Part shown: piece after piece, positions 17,945-26,409 of the stretch | Layout of the letters: the number at the start of each line of letters is the position of its first letter | How positions within the stretch are numbered: the stretch's first letter is position 1 | From: Candidatus Margulisiibacteriota bacterium | GTDB lineage: Bacteria; Margulisbacteria; Riflemargulisbacteria; GWF2-35-9; DYQY01 | Length of the DNA: 32,098 nucleotides | Direction of reading: 5' to 3' | NCBI GenBank assembly: GCA_028706105.1 | Contig: JAQWCF010000010.1 | Coordinates: 1-32,098, forward strand | Position numbers and translations under genes: made by a program | The notes under the pieces: model-generated | The model's input: only the letters and a program-made list of their open reading frames with translations | Told to the model about the DNA's origin: nothing | Database searches by the model: none

Positions 17945-18520
17945 TCAAGCAAAGACTACTTTGCCTTGTCTGATAATTGTTGGTTTGCTTTTAGTAAGGT
18001 CCACAATTGTTGAGGCAACTTGCGATCCTTTGTTGTGTTCAACTACAAGGTAATCTAGCTTCTTGAGAAGATTGTTATCAATTTCTTTATAGCAAGTAGC
18101 TGCGACTTTCCCTGACTTATTGAGGCTAGTTACCACAAGCGGATTTTTATAGTAACTAAGGATAGCTTGTGTGCTTGCATGATTCGGTATCCTAACTCCT
18201 ACGGTATCATGAAGGTATGGCAAAGAAACAGTAGCTGATTTTTGGAAAATGAACGTTATTTCCCCAGGCCAAAATTTATTTAGAATATTCATTTGATATT
18301 CTGAAAGCGGTGCAACAATATCCTTTAGTTGCTCAAGCTTAGCTATCTGTAACACGTAATGTTTGGAGTCATCTCTTTCTTTAAAATCTGTAATTTTTTT
18401 TATAGCATCAAGGTTGTAAGCATCACAAGCTAGACCATATACCGTGTCAGTTGGTAATCCTATTATTCCTCCTTTAGAAAGGGTTTTACTTATTACTTCA
18501 AGTTCTTTTGGAGTTAACAT
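17945..18520 (-). CDS. tsaC: threonylcarbamoyl-AMP synthase (YrdC/Sua5 family)
   Basis: TsaC/Sua5 makes threonylcarbamoyl-AMP from threonine, bicarbonate and ATP, the activated donor for t6A at position 37 of ANN-decoding tRNAs. The 191-residue product consists of the YrdC domain only: GIIGLPTDTVYGLACDA (residues about 18-34), ITDFKERDDSKHY, the phosphate-binding VGVRIPNH, and VTSLNKSG, where most members have TSAN-x-SG. It lacks the C-terminal Sua5 domain, hence TsaC rather than Sua5. Its ATG lies 23 bases inside the end of the membrane-protein gene, so it is translated as part of that operon. Confidence 0.93.
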   Translation of the reverse strand: MLTPKELEVISKTLSKGGIIGLPTDTVYGLACDAYNLDAIKKITDFKERDDSKHYVLQIAKLEQLKDIVAPLSEYQMNILNKFWPGEITFIFQKSATVSLPYLHDTVGVRIPNHASTQAILSYYKNPLVVTSLNKSGKVAATCYKEIDNNLLKKLDYLVVEHNKGSQVASTIVDLTKSKPTIIRQGKVVFA

Positions 18521-19232
18521 TTGTCGTAAACTGGTAGATTAGAACAAGAGCAGTAATAAATAGTGTTAACAGGAAAATATTAAAATAAAAATAGATATTA
18601 AAGTAAGCAGGATAAGTTGAAAGAATATTCATCGTTGTCATTAGACAAATAATTAAAAAATTAATGGTGAAGAAGAGTATTTCAATCTTTATAAAGTGTT
18701 TGACTTGCTTGCACTCTATGACAATAAATAACAACAAGAGTAGGCAATAAAGAAAAATATATGCAGAATGAAACACTTGTCCGATATATAAAATATTTGT
18801 ATCAACATTCTGCATGCTTTCAACGAATAGTTCTGGGTATTTACTAGAAGAAACGCTTAGTTGGATAAAGTTATAGAGCTGAAAAAGAAAAATAGCAACA
18901 AATTTCAGGGATACATAGCCAAGTGCAATGCTCAGAATGTTGTTGATGGTTTGATGAGAGTGTCTGCGATGCAAATAAACTCTAACTAAGGATTCAGCCA
19001 ATATGTAGAAAAATGAACTTATTATTGTGGCGACAATCAGTGGTTGATTGGAAGCAAAAGCAAGGAAAGGAAGCTTTAGTATTGTGATAACAGAAAGCAA
19101 CATCCCCAGCGACAGATATTTTGGAGAAAGAGGGGTTTTTTTATTAAGGAGCAACGCTAAAAAAGTTGGAATAACTAACAAAATAATGCTGGAGATTATT
19201 ATCATCAGCATAAAGATTTCAAAATTAATCAT
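18498..19232 (-). CDS. seven-helix membrane protein of unknown function
   Basis: The 244-residue protein is not recognised. It contains seven clear hydrophobic segments (approximate residues 5-28, 40-60, 64-88, 97-125, 147-173, 181-203, 211-237), joined by short loops with few charges. There is no signal peptide, no cytoplasmic domain and no obvious catalytic or metal-binding motif; a basic stretch YLHRRHSH follows helix 3. The layout resembles N-terminal sensor modules of histidine kinases without the kinase. It lies between cheY and tsaC, overlapping both (8 and 23 bases), which suggests obligatory co-translation with the chemotaxis genes. A role as a membrane sensor or anchor for the CheA/CheY pathway is speculation. 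Confidence 0.8.
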   Translation of the reverse strand: MINFEIFMLMIIISSIILLVIPTFLALLLNKKTPLSPKYLSLGMLLSVITILKLPFLAFASNQPLIVATIISSFFYILAESLVRVYLHRRHSHQTINNILSIALGYVSLKFVAIFLFQLYNFIQLSVSSSKYPELFVESMQNVDTNILYIGQVFHSAYIFLYCLLLLLFIVIECKQVKHFIKIEILFFTINFLIICLMTTMNILSTYPAYFNIYFYFNIFLLTLFITALVLIYQFTTNVNSKRT

Positions 19233-19593
19233 TAGAAACTTTTTGGGCTTGGTATTTTTCTATCACAGCCAGAAGCTTGCCTGGGTCAAAAGGTTTTACA
19301 ATATATTCGTCCGCTCCTTGTTGTAGCGCTTCGATTATTTGCGTTTGTTGTCCAATGTTGGAGAGAACAACCACAGGAATTTTCATTGTTTTCTTGATTT
19401 CTTTCATAGCAGTTATGCCATCCATAATTGGCATAATAATGTCCATTATAACGATGTCAGGCTCGTGTTTAGTGCACTTTTCAATAGCCATTTGTCCGTT
19501 CTCCGCTTCAAATATTATAAAGCCGTAATCTTTCAAAAAAGAAGATAGTTTGTTTCTTACATAGTTAGAATCATCACAAATTAATATTTTCAT
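19225..19593 (-). CDS. cheY: chemotaxis response regulator CheY
   Basis: A 122-residue receiver domain that starts 2 bases after cheA and is therefore the likely direct phosphate acceptor of CheA. Key residues are Asp7/Asp8 (ICDDSNYVR), Asp51 (IVIMDIIMPIMDG), a switch Ser in VVLSNIGQQ near 82, and Lys in YIVKPFDPGKL near 104. Phospho-CheY would bind the FliM N-terminal peptide; fliM is encoded elsewhere in the window. Compared with the receiver at 17522-17881, its sequence is closer to the CheY proteins of Thermotoga and the Firmicutes. Its end overlaps the membrane-protein gene. Confidence 0.94.
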   Translation of the reverse strand: MKILICDDSNYVRNKLSSFLKDYGFIIFEAENGQMAIEKCTKHEPDIVIMDIIMPIMDGITAMKEIKKTMKIPVVVLSNIGQQTQIIEALQQGADEYIVKPFDPGKLLAVIEKYQAQKVSND

Positions 19594-19595
19594 CT

Positions 19596-21587
19596 TTAAT
19601 GTAGATTATACTTTCTTTTTATCTCATCAAACAATGATGAAATATCTAAAATTAATCCTATATCTCCTGTTCCTAAAATTGTTGCCGAGTGAATAAGGTA
19701 ATAAAGTTGATCAACAAAATCTATATTTTTGATAACAATTTCTTGTTCATCAATAATTTTATCAACTATTAGTATAATGCTTTTATCTGAGAAAGACAAA
19801 ACAACTCCCTTTGTATGGTTAGTGATAGTTGTTTTTTTCTTAAAGAATAATTCTTTAAGATGGAAAACAGGAATAACTTCTTCTCTAAAAATAATGTGAG
19901 GATGATTGTGAATGGGTTTTGTTTCGTAGTCGGCTATATCAATAATTTCTTCAATATAAGTTATTGGAATAATGAATATTTTTTTGTCTATTTCCGTTAT
20001 CAGCCCTTTAATAATAGCCATTGTTAAGGGAAGTGTTATTTTGAAGGTTGTTCCTTTGTTCTTTTCGCTTGATAGAGTTATTCCTCCACCGAGTTTTTGG
20101 ATAGTGTTTTTTACAACATCCATTCCAACACCACGGCCGGAAATGTCCGATACATTTTCTTTTGTTGAAAAACCAGGATGAAAAATATAATCAAAAATCT
20201 GTTCTTTTGTAAGCTCCAGTGTTTCTTCTTTAGAGAGTATTTTTTTGTCTATTATTTTTTTTACTATTACGTCTGCATCAAGGCCCTTGCCGTCATCAGA
20301 TAAGAGGAAGATAGCTTTATTGTTTTTGTGTTCTGCTATTATTTTGATTGTACCCGTAGAGTCTTTTCCTATGTTTTTTCTGTCTTCAGGTAATTCTATT
20401 CCATGGTCAATAGAGTTACGGACTAGGTGGATTAGAATATCATTAAGATAGTTCAGGATAATTCTGTCTAGTTTAAGTTCTTGACCTGTTATTTCTAGCC
20501 TAATTTTTTTATTAATTTTTTTTGCTATTTCTCTAGATAATCTATGATATTTATCTAGAACACTATGTAAGGGGATTGACCTGATGTTGAGTAGTAGAGA
20601 TTGTAGACGATACGAAGATTTCCAAAGTTTGCTTGTTGTTTCAGATAGTTTAACGAAGTCATTATCCAGTGGATATTTTTCTTCAAGCGCGGTGAGTGCA
20701 TCTGCGATTTGATTCCTATTGATTATGATTTCTCCTAATTGATTAATTAGGTCATCAAGTTGACTTATGTCAATCTGCACTTCACTTAGTTCTTCTTTGG
20801 TGTTTTTTATTTCCCTTACTTCTAAGTTTCCTTTATTTTTTTCCCTTTTTTTGACGTTGAATATTTTTTTAACAAACTGGATGTCATCAATTATAGCTAT
20901 TTCTCTTAATAGTGTATTGATTTCTTCGTTAGTTAGCGTTTTTAATAATTTTATGTGTAGAATTTCTGCCGACTTGCCATTTTTTATATCATTTGTAGTT
21001 GGATTTGATTCAAATTGGATTTTATTTTCTTCAATTAAATGAATAACTTGATAAAAAGTTACCGCCGGCATTTCTGCTTCTTTATTAAGATATATTTCTA
21101 AAGAAATACCATCAACTGTAGCATTCAAGTTAGCTGGAGATTCTTCTTTTTGTGTGAGCTCATTTGTTTTTAATGAAGCATTTGTTTCTTGTGAAGGTAA
21201 TGATTTTCTAATTATTTCAAGGACTTCATTGTGCATAGAGTCACTAACATCAAATGATGATTTGGAGAGGTTTTTAGTAAGATTTTTGATGTAATCTACA
21301 GCAGTAAAGAGCGCTTCGTTCGATTCTTCGGTTAGAGTAATGTCATTTTGTCTGAAATGCTGTAAGACATGTTCTGTTTCTGCCGACACTTCTTGCATGC
21401 TTGTATAACCAATCATGCCAGCATTGCCCTTGATTGTATGGAAACTACGAAATAGCTGTTCTATAAGTTCCTTTTGGTAACCTTGCTCTAATTCGATTAA
21501 ACTATTTTCTATGAAACCAATGTGTTGATTAAGTTCTTTATTGAAAAGATTGCGTTCTTGGTGTGTAAGACCTATTTGTATCTTCAA
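19596..21587 (-). CDS. cheA: chemotaxis histidine kinase CheA
   Basis: CheA autophosphorylates in response to chemoreceptor signals and passes the phosphate to CheY. The 663-residue protein shows the standard order. P1 Hpt has phospho-acceptor His50 in FRSFHTIKGNAGM. A P2-like region follows at about 165-245, then the P3 dimerisation helices near 270-335. The P4 ATPase domain has an N-box HLVRNSIDHGIELP near 387, DDGKGLDADV near 432 and GRGVGMDVVKNTI near 482. P5 is CheW-like and runs from about 525 to the end. The P1-P2 linker is rich in Ser, Asn and Glu. The gene starts 2 bases after rpoD ends and 2 bases separate it from cheY, so all three are almost certainly co-transcribed. Confidence 0.96.
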   Translation of the reverse strand: MKIQIGLTHQERNLFNKELNQHIGFIENSLIELEQGYQKELIEQLFRSFHTIKGNAGMIGYTSMQEVSAETEHVLQHFRQNDITLTEESNEALFTAVDYIKNLTKNLSKSSFDVSDSMHNEVLEIIRKSLPSQETNASLKTNELTQKEESPANLNATVDGISLEIYLNKEAEMPAVTFYQVIHLIEENKIQFESNPTTNDIKNGKSAEILHIKLLKTLTNEEINTLLREIAIIDDIQFVKKIFNVKKREKNKGNLEVREIKNTKEELSEVQIDISQLDDLINQLGEIIINRNQIADALTALEEKYPLDNDFVKLSETTSKLWKSSYRLQSLLLNIRSIPLHSVLDKYHRLSREIAKKINKKIRLEITGQELKLDRIILNYLNDILIHLVRNSIDHGIELPEDRKNIGKDSTGTIKIIAEHKNNKAIFLLSDDGKGLDADVIVKKIIDKKILSKEETLELTKEQIFDYIFHPGFSTKENVSDISGRGVGMDVVKNTIQKLGGGITLSSEKNKGTTFKITLPLTMAIIKGLITEIDKKIFIIPITYIEEIIDIADYETKPIHNHPHIIFREEVIPVFHLKELFFKKKTTITNHTKGVVLSFSDKSIILIVDKIIDEQEIVIKNIDFVDQLYYLIHSATILGTGDIGLILDISSLFDEIKRKYNLH

Positions 21588-21589
21588 GG

Positions 21590-22663
21590 CTAGACTTCCT
21601 CTTTAAGATAACCTTTAAGTCTTTTAAGACGCGAAGGGTGTCGTAGCTTTTTAATAGCCTTGGCCTCTATTTGTCGAATCCTTTCTCTTGTTACATCATA
21701 TACTTTTCCAACTTCTTCTAGTGTTCTTGGTCTGTCATCCACAAGTCCAAATCTTAATTTAATAACCATTCTTTCTCTTTCAGAAAGTTCTTGCATTATT
21801 TCATCTAAATCTTTTCTCAGAAGTGTTCGATAAAGACTAGCTTCAGGAGATTCTGTTTTGTCATCTTTGACAAAGTCTCCAAGTTTTGAGCTGTCACTTT
21901 CGTCACCAATAGGTGTTTCTAGTGAGATTGGAGTTAAAGAAGAACGGAAAATGTCTCTAACTTTTTCGATAGGCATCTCCATATATTCTGCTACTTCTTC
22001 TTCAGTTGGTTTTCTCCCTAATTCTTGCATTAAGTGTCTTGAAGCTTTTCTGAGCTTGCTCATTGTTTCACCTAAATGCACCGGTATTCTAATTGTTCTT
22101 GATTGGTCAGAAATGGCTCTTGTGATAGCTTGTCTAATCCACCAAGTAGCATATGTAGAAAATTTATAACCCTTGGTATAATCAAATTTCTCGGTAGCTC
22201 TGATTAGTCCAATATTTCCTTCTTGTATCAGGTCAAGGAAAGCCATGCCTCTGCCGATGTATTTTTTGGCAATACTCACAACTAATCTTAAATTAGCATC
22301 GATTAGTTCCTTTTTCGCAATCGGATCACCTTCTGCGACTCTTTTTGCAATACTTTGTTCATCTTTAAGGCAAAGCAAGTCAACTTTTCCAATTTCTTTT
22401 AAATACATCTTAACTACGTCAGATGTTTTAACCTTTTCAGCTTCTCTTTGTTCAATTTCAGCTTTTAGGAGAGCAGCTTCTTCGCCGTCTAACCCTTGGT
22501 TTTCTGGTTCTTGATCAACAATATCAATTTGATGTTCATCAATAAATGATTCAAGTTGGTCAAGATTATTTTCTGGGTTAGCAATAACTTGTAGAATATC
22601 TTCTGGTGTTACTAATCCTGAGCTGAAAGGTTCGTCTGTATTTAATTCTGTACTGAATTCCAT
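21590..22663 (-). CDS. rpoD: primary sigma factor RpoD
   Basis: A sigma-70 family factor of 357 residues. Region 1.2 starts near 82 ([13 protein letters not shown]). Region 2 contains [32 protein letters not shown] and [18 protein letters not shown]. Region 3 follows with [15 protein letters not shown], and region 4 ends with [27 protein letters not shown]. These match group 1 (housekeeping) factors, including the region 2.4 RTIRIPVH element. The N-terminal ~80 residues are short and acidic, and the non-conserved insert of proteobacterial RpoD is absent. The ATG follows GGGAG with a fairly long 13-base spacing. Being immediately upstream of cheA is unusual; sigma factor genes more often sit with dnaG. 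Confidence 0.96.
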   Translation of the reverse strand: MEFSTELNTDEPFSSGLVTPEDILQVIANPENNLDQLESFIDEHQIDIVDQEPENQGLDGEEAALLKAEIEQREAEKVKTSDVVKMYLKEIGKVDLLCLKDEQSIAKRVAEGDPIAKKELIDANLRLVVSIAKKYIGRGMAFLDLIQEGNIGLIRATEKFDYTKGYKFSTYATWWIRQAITRAISDQSRTIRIPVHLGETMSKLRKASRHLMQELGRKPTEEEVAEYMEMPIEKVRDIFRSSLTPISLETPIGDESDSSKLGDFVKDDKTESPEASLYRTLLRKDLDEIMQELSERERMVIKLRFGLVDDRPRTLEEVGKVYDVTRERIRQIEAKAIKKLRHPSRLKRLKGYLKEEV

Positions 22664-22719
22664 TGTTGTCTTTAATCTCCCTTATTCAATGTTAAATAAA
22701 TAGTGCTACAAAGTAAATA

Positions 22720-22908
22720 TTATTCTATTATTGAAATAGCATTTACTGGACAGGTATCTATTATTTCTTCGAGTAGCTCTTTATTCTTAATGTTTTGAGA
22801 ACGTACTTTTGCTAAACCGCTTTCTTCATCCATTACAAAAATTTCTTCATCCATTGCAGCGCAAACCCCGCAACCAATGCAGAGCTGGTCATTTATTATA
22901 ATAGTCAA
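22720..22908 (-). CDS. 4Fe-4S ferredoxin
   Basis: A 62-residue monocluster ferredoxin with CIGCGVC near residues 10-16 and a distant CPVNAI near the C-terminus, giving the C-x2-C-x2-C...C-P ligand set of Thermotoga/Desulfovibrio-type single [4Fe-4S] ferredoxins. The start is the TTG at 22908. An upstream in-frame GTG at 22932 exists, but the strong Shine-Dalgarno AGAAGGAG (22923-22916) lies inside that longer frame and is spaced 7 bases from the TTG. The gene is 56 bases upstream of rpoD. It may serve as electron partner of the Rnf complex encoded 2 kb further upstream on the same strand, which is inference. Confidence 0.9.
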   Translation of the reverse strand: MTIIINDQLCIGCGVCAAMDEEIFVMDEESGLAKVRSQNIKNKELLEEIIDTCPVNAISIIE

Positions 22909-22947
22909 GGACAATCTCCTTCTGTATGACACCTATGTGCCTTTGGT

Positions 22948-22976
22948 AGTATAGTAAAAATTTAATCATAATGCAA
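22948..22976 (-). promoter_or_regulatory. candidate sigma-70 type promoter for ferredoxin-rpoD-cheA
   Basis: On the minus strand TTGCAT (22976-22971) and TATACT (22953-22948) are separated by 17 bases. The start site would be near 22941, about 33 bases before the ferredoxin TTG. It separates this operon from the formyl-THF cyclo-ligase gene that ends at 22999. Confidence 0.55.
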
Positions 22977-22998
22977 TAGCTCCATCTTGGCAATAAAA

Positions 22999-23532
22999 TT
23001 AATCAGTGATAATTGCTGCTAATTTTTTGTCATTATTAGTAGTTGGAATTTGATACAGTAGCTGAAAATCGAAACAAATTCCAATAGTGATAGCTGAGGT
23101 TTTACCTAAAAACCTATCATAAAAACCAGCGCCATAACCCATCCGATTATTATTTTTATCACAAGCGACACAAGGGACAACGATTATGTCTATAAGGTCG
23201 GCGGGGAAGATACTCTCAGTTTTTGGTGAAGGTATCCCATAATCATCTTTTTTAAGAAAAGATTTTTTCTCAAATAATTTAAATTCCATATTTCCATTTT
23301 TGTATGCGTAGGGAAGCAAAACATTTTTATTGTTATTCCAGCAAAAATCATACAAAGGGCGGATGTCAGCTTCATTATAAATAGGATAATAGAAAGCGAT
23401 GGTGTTATAGTTAATGCTTTCAATATATTCCATTAAATTTTTAATAATTTTGTTTGAACGAAGTTCAATTTCTGGAGCAGTAAGTGCTCTTCTTTGTAAT
23501 AGAATTTTTTCTCTTAATTGTTTTTTGTTCAT
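22999..23532 (-). CDS. 5-formyltetrahydrofolate cyclo-ligase
   Basis: This enzyme (MTHFS, YgfA/YqgN/Fau family) converts 5-formyl-THF to 5,10-methenyl-THF using ATP, recycling folate. The 177-residue product contains N-terminal KKQLREKILLQRRAL, the AFYYPIYNEADIRPL region, LPYAYKNGNMEF, GIPSPK and the hallmark RMGYGAGFYDRFL, where most members have GGGYYDRFL. It starts 15 bases after the phosphohexomutase gene and is the last gene of the bactofilin-rnf run. Confidence 0.93.
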   Translation of the reverse strand: MNKKQLREKILLQRRALTAPEIELRSNKIIKNLMEYIESINYNTIAFYYPIYNEADIRPLYDFCWNNNKNVLLPYAYKNGNMEFKLFEKKSFLKKDDYGIPSPKTESIFPADLIDIIVVPCVACDKNNNRMGYGAGFYDRFLGKTSAITIGICFDFQLLYQIPTTNNDKKLAAIITD

Positions 23533-23547
23533 ATTATTAATTTTACC

Positions 23548-24945
23548 CTAAAAAACTTTATTGATAAGAGATTGTGCAATATCTTTTGTTTTTGCTTCAG
23601 CAAAATAACGGATAATAGGTTCAGTATTGGAAGCTCTTACATGCAACCATGAGTTTTCAAAAATTACTTTAACGCCATCCTGTATGTCCATGGTTTCGCC
23701 TGCAAATGTTTTTTTAACTTTTTCTAAAATATAAGCAACTTCTTCTTGGGAGGAAAGTCTCTTGCTAGTTTTGACAACTTCATAACGAGGAACAGTGTTA
23801 ACGATCTCAGAAACTTTCATTTTTGTGGTTGCAAGGTATTCGAGCATAAAAGCAATTCCCGCAAAGGAGTCTCTGCCAAGACCAATTTCAGGAATGATCA
23901 CTCCTCCGTTACCTTCCCCTCCAATAATTGCACCTTTTTGTAAGAGAACTTTGGAAACATTAACTTCACCAATCTTTGTTCTAACAACCTTGGTTTTGTA
24001 TAATTCTGCGACATCATCAAAGGCCTTGGATGTAGAAAGGTTTGTAGCAACAATTTTTCCTGCTGGGTTAGGGTGTCTTTGTAATAGATATTTCATCACA
24101 AGAACAAGGGTGTAATCTTCCCCAATTGCTTGACCTTTTTCGTTTACAATTGCTAGCCTATCAGCGTCTGCATCTTGGGCAAAACCTATATCTGCTTTTT
24201 CTTCTAAAACTTTTTCTCTTAATAGGGTTATGTTTTCTGGTAAGGGCTCTGGTCCTCGGGTAAAGTTGCCATCAGGAGCGCTGTTTATGTTAATGAACTT
24301 AATCCCTAGTTTTTTAAATAATATCGGGTTTAAGATCGCACCTGAGCCGTTGCAACTATCGATTACAACTTTTAATCCAGATTTTTTAATTAATTCCACA
24401 TTAACACTTTTAAGAAGGTGATCTATATGTTCTTCTGCAGCAGAAGCATAAGAGGTTATATTGCCAAGTGATTTTACGTCAACATAGTTAATTGTTTTTT
24501 TGTTCACAAATTCTTCATTAGTATTAGATTTTTTCAGGTCATCGTTATAGCTATCATATAAATCAAATATTTCTTGCATTTGTTCTTCATCAAAAAAGAT
24601 GCCCTTATCGCAAATAAACTTAAGTCCATTCCATTGTATGGGGTTATGTGAAGCGGTAATCATGATGCCACCTTGGGCTTTTAACTTTTTTACCATGATT
24701 TGGGTCGTAGGAGTGGAAACAATCCCAATATCAATAATATTACACCCAGTGGCGGATAGTCCTGCTATTACTGCTGACTTAAAAGGAAGAGTGCTCAGCC
24801 TTGTGTCTGTTCCAAGGACAATTGTGCCTTTCTTCATGATAGTGCCAAAAATTTCAGCAAACTTCAATGCAGTTGCTGGAAGAAGCGAAAGGTTAGTTTC
24901 CCCTCTTATTCCTGCCACAGTTATTTTTAGAGATGTTTCTATCAT
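23548..24945 (-). CDS. alpha-D-phosphohexomutase, probably phosphoglucosamine mutase
   Basis: A 465-residue member of the phosphohexomutase superfamily. The phosphoserine loop is ITASHNPIQWNGLKF with catalytic Ser99, the metal loop is QDADADRLAIV near 258, the sugar-specificity loop is GGEGNGGVI near 340, and the C-terminal phosphate-binding loop is VRASNTEPIIRYFAEA. The GEGNGG loop, rather than GEQSGH, is closer to archaeal-type GlmM and bifunctional phosphomannomutases than to E. coli GlmM. The most likely role is interconversion of glucosamine-6-phosphate and glucosamine-1-phosphate for cell-wall UDP-GlcNAc, with phosphomannomutase as the alternative. It starts 4 bases after rnfG. Confidence 0.9.
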   Translation of the reverse strand: MIETSLKITVAGIRGETNLSLLPATALKFAEIFGTIMKKGTIVLGTDTRLSTLPFKSAVIAGLSATGCNIIDIGIVSTPTTQIMVKKLKAQGGIMITASHNPIQWNGLKFICDKGIFFDEEQMQEIFDLYDSYNDDLKKSNTNEEFVNKKTINYVDVKSLGNITSYASAAEEHIDHLLKSVNVELIKKSGLKVVIDSCNGSGAILNPILFKKLGIKFININSAPDGNFTRGPEPLPENITLLREKVLEEKADIGFAQDADADRLAIVNEKGQAIGEDYTLVLVMKYLLQRHPNPAGKIVATNLSTSKAFDDVAELYKTKVVRTKIGEVNVSKVLLQKGAIIGGEGNGGVIIPEIGLGRDSFAGIAFMLEYLATTKMKVSEIVNTVPRYEVVKTSKRLSSQEEVAYILEKVKKTFAGETMDIQDGVKVIFENSWLHVRASNTEPIIRYFAEAKTKDIAQSLINKVF

Positions 24946-24949
24946 TAAA

Positions 24950-25471
24950 TTACTCCTTAGTTTCAGTAATTTTTTTATAATTAGTAATTGCTGTTTTTAT
25001 TCCGTCAGCAACTGCTTGGCTTGTTACAGTTGAACCAGTTATTGCTTGTACATCTTTTTTAGCAACAAAGGCATCTTCTATAGATTTAGCTATGAATTGT
25101 TGTTGAAAAGATGCTTCGTTAGCTTTTGCTCCAAGTCCAGGAGTTTCGGATAAGCTCAGAATGGAAATCCCAGTTACAATACCGTTAGAAATGCCAACAA
25201 GCATGCTAATTTCTCCGCCATAACCAATAGGTGTAACTTTAAAAACATAGCCACAAAGTTGTTTGTCTTTATTTAATCCTTGGTAAAGATTGTCTGCTTG
25301 GAGTGTGAATTCTGTTGCTTTTGGCATTACTTTAGTAAGCGCAGATTTTTGTTCTTTTTCAATTTGGCTAAGAATTAGAGGTGTGGTAAGGTCATTCATG
25401 TAAAAAAGTATGCTACCACAGATTAGTGTTATAACCGTCATATATAGTGCTAAGAGAACAGCTTTTTTCAT
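24950..25471 (-). CDS. rnfG: Rnf electron-transport complex subunit RnfG
   Basis: RnfG is the flavoprotein subunit of the Rnf ferredoxin:NAD+ oxidoreductase, anchored by one N-terminal helix (residues 4-24) and facing the outside. The FMN-binding domain contains GYGGEISMLVGI and SETPGLGAKA. Near 145-151 lies TGSTVTS, the [ST]-G-[AS]-T motif in which Thr148 should carry FMN through a phosphoester bond. The length of 173 residues is slightly short for the family. Its start overlaps the rnfD stop by one base. Confidence 0.95.
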   Translation of the reverse strand: MKKAVLLALYMTVITLICGSILFYMNDLTTPLILSQIEKEQKSALTKVMPKATEFTLQADNLYQGLNKDKQLCGYVFKVTPIGYGGEISMLVGISNGIVTGISILSLSETPGLGAKANEASFQQQFIAKSIEDAFVAKKDVQAITGSTVTSQAVADGIKTAITNYKKITETKE

Positions 25472-26409
25472 TATGATTTTATTCCAAATTTTTTGTTATA
25501 AAGTTTCAAGTGGATGAAAATCCCTATTTTGTCTAGCACTGGAACCATAATGTTTACCAAGAGGATACTAAAGTTCATTCCTTCTGGCAGGTTGCTAAAT
25601 AATCTAAGACTCATTACAAGAATGCCAGCAATAATTCCAAACAATATTCTTCCATGCTTTGTAGCAGGAGAAGTTACGTAGTCTGTTAACATAAAAAGTC
25701 CACCGAGCATAACCCCACCAGCAAATAAATGGAAAAAAGGATTGGTTTGAGTGATAAGTGAGAAAATAAAAATGGTTCCAAAGAAACTGACAGGGATTTT
25801 CCAATCTAATATTTTTTTATAGAATAACCATCCTGCACCTAATAGAAGAGCAAAAGCAGATGTTTCGCCAATACAACCGGGGATACTGCCCATGAATAGT
25901 TGAGATGTTGACACTAAAAATGGAGCTTCTTTAGCCAGTGCTGTCGCTGTTGTTATTGCACTGGAGCCGAACCAAGAAGAGGGGGACATCCAAGTTGTCA
26001 TCGCAACAGGATACGCAACAAAAAGGAAGGCCCTTCCTACGGCAGCTGGATTAAAAATGTTATGCCCTAATCCTCCGAAGGTATGTTTAGCAATGCCAAT
26101 AGCTACTAAGTTTCCAATAAAAACCATCCAGATTGGCATAGAGGGAGGAAGCGTTAATGCTAATAATAATCCAGTAAGAGCTGCGGAACCATCATAAATA
26201 GTTGTTTTTTCTTTTTTGATTCTATTGATTGCATATTCAATGATTATGGCAAAGGCCATAGACGAAACGATGATGTTAAGTGCTTGTATTCCAAAAAGAA
26301 AAACACCAACAAAGGAGGCTGGAATCAAGGCTAAAATTACATTAAGCATTACTTTGTTAGTTGTTTGACAATCTCTGATATGTGGTGAAGCTGTTACTAC
26401 TATATTCAT
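25471..26409 (-). CDS. rnfD: Rnf electron-transport complex subunit RnfD
   Basis: RnfD is a polytopic subunit related to NqrB that carries covalent FMN. The 312-residue protein has about eight to ten membrane helices. Recognisable parts are YDGSAALTGLLLALTLPP, FGGLGHNIFNPAAVGRAFLF (residues about 111-130), and ITTATAL near 152-158, where Thr156 aligns with the flavin-linked Thr. Further on come GCIGETSAFALLLGA and FMLTDYVTSPATKHGR. It overlaps rnfC by 4 bases and rnfG by 1, as expected for a stoichiometric membrane complex. Confidence 0.96.
   Translation of the reverse strand: MNIVVTASPHIRDCQTTNKVMLNVILALIPASFVGVFLFGIQALNIIVSSMAFAIIIEYAINRIKKEKTTIYDGSAALTGLLLALTLPPSMPIWMVFIGNLVAIGIAKHTFGGLGHNIFNPAAVGRAFLFVAYPVAMTTWMSPSSWFGSSAITTATALAKEAPFLVSTSQLFMGSIPGCIGETSAFALLLGAGWLFYKKILDWKIPVSFFGTIFIFSLITQTNPFFHLFAGGVMLGGLFMLTDYVTSPATKHGRILFGIIAGILVMSLRLFSNLPEGMNFSILLVNIMVPVLDKIGIFIHLKLYNKKFGIKS

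Noticed and set aside
22909-22932. GTG at 22932 as start of the ferredoxin
   Set aside because: The strong Shine-Dalgarno would lie inside the coding region, and the extra eight residues do not resemble ferredoxins.
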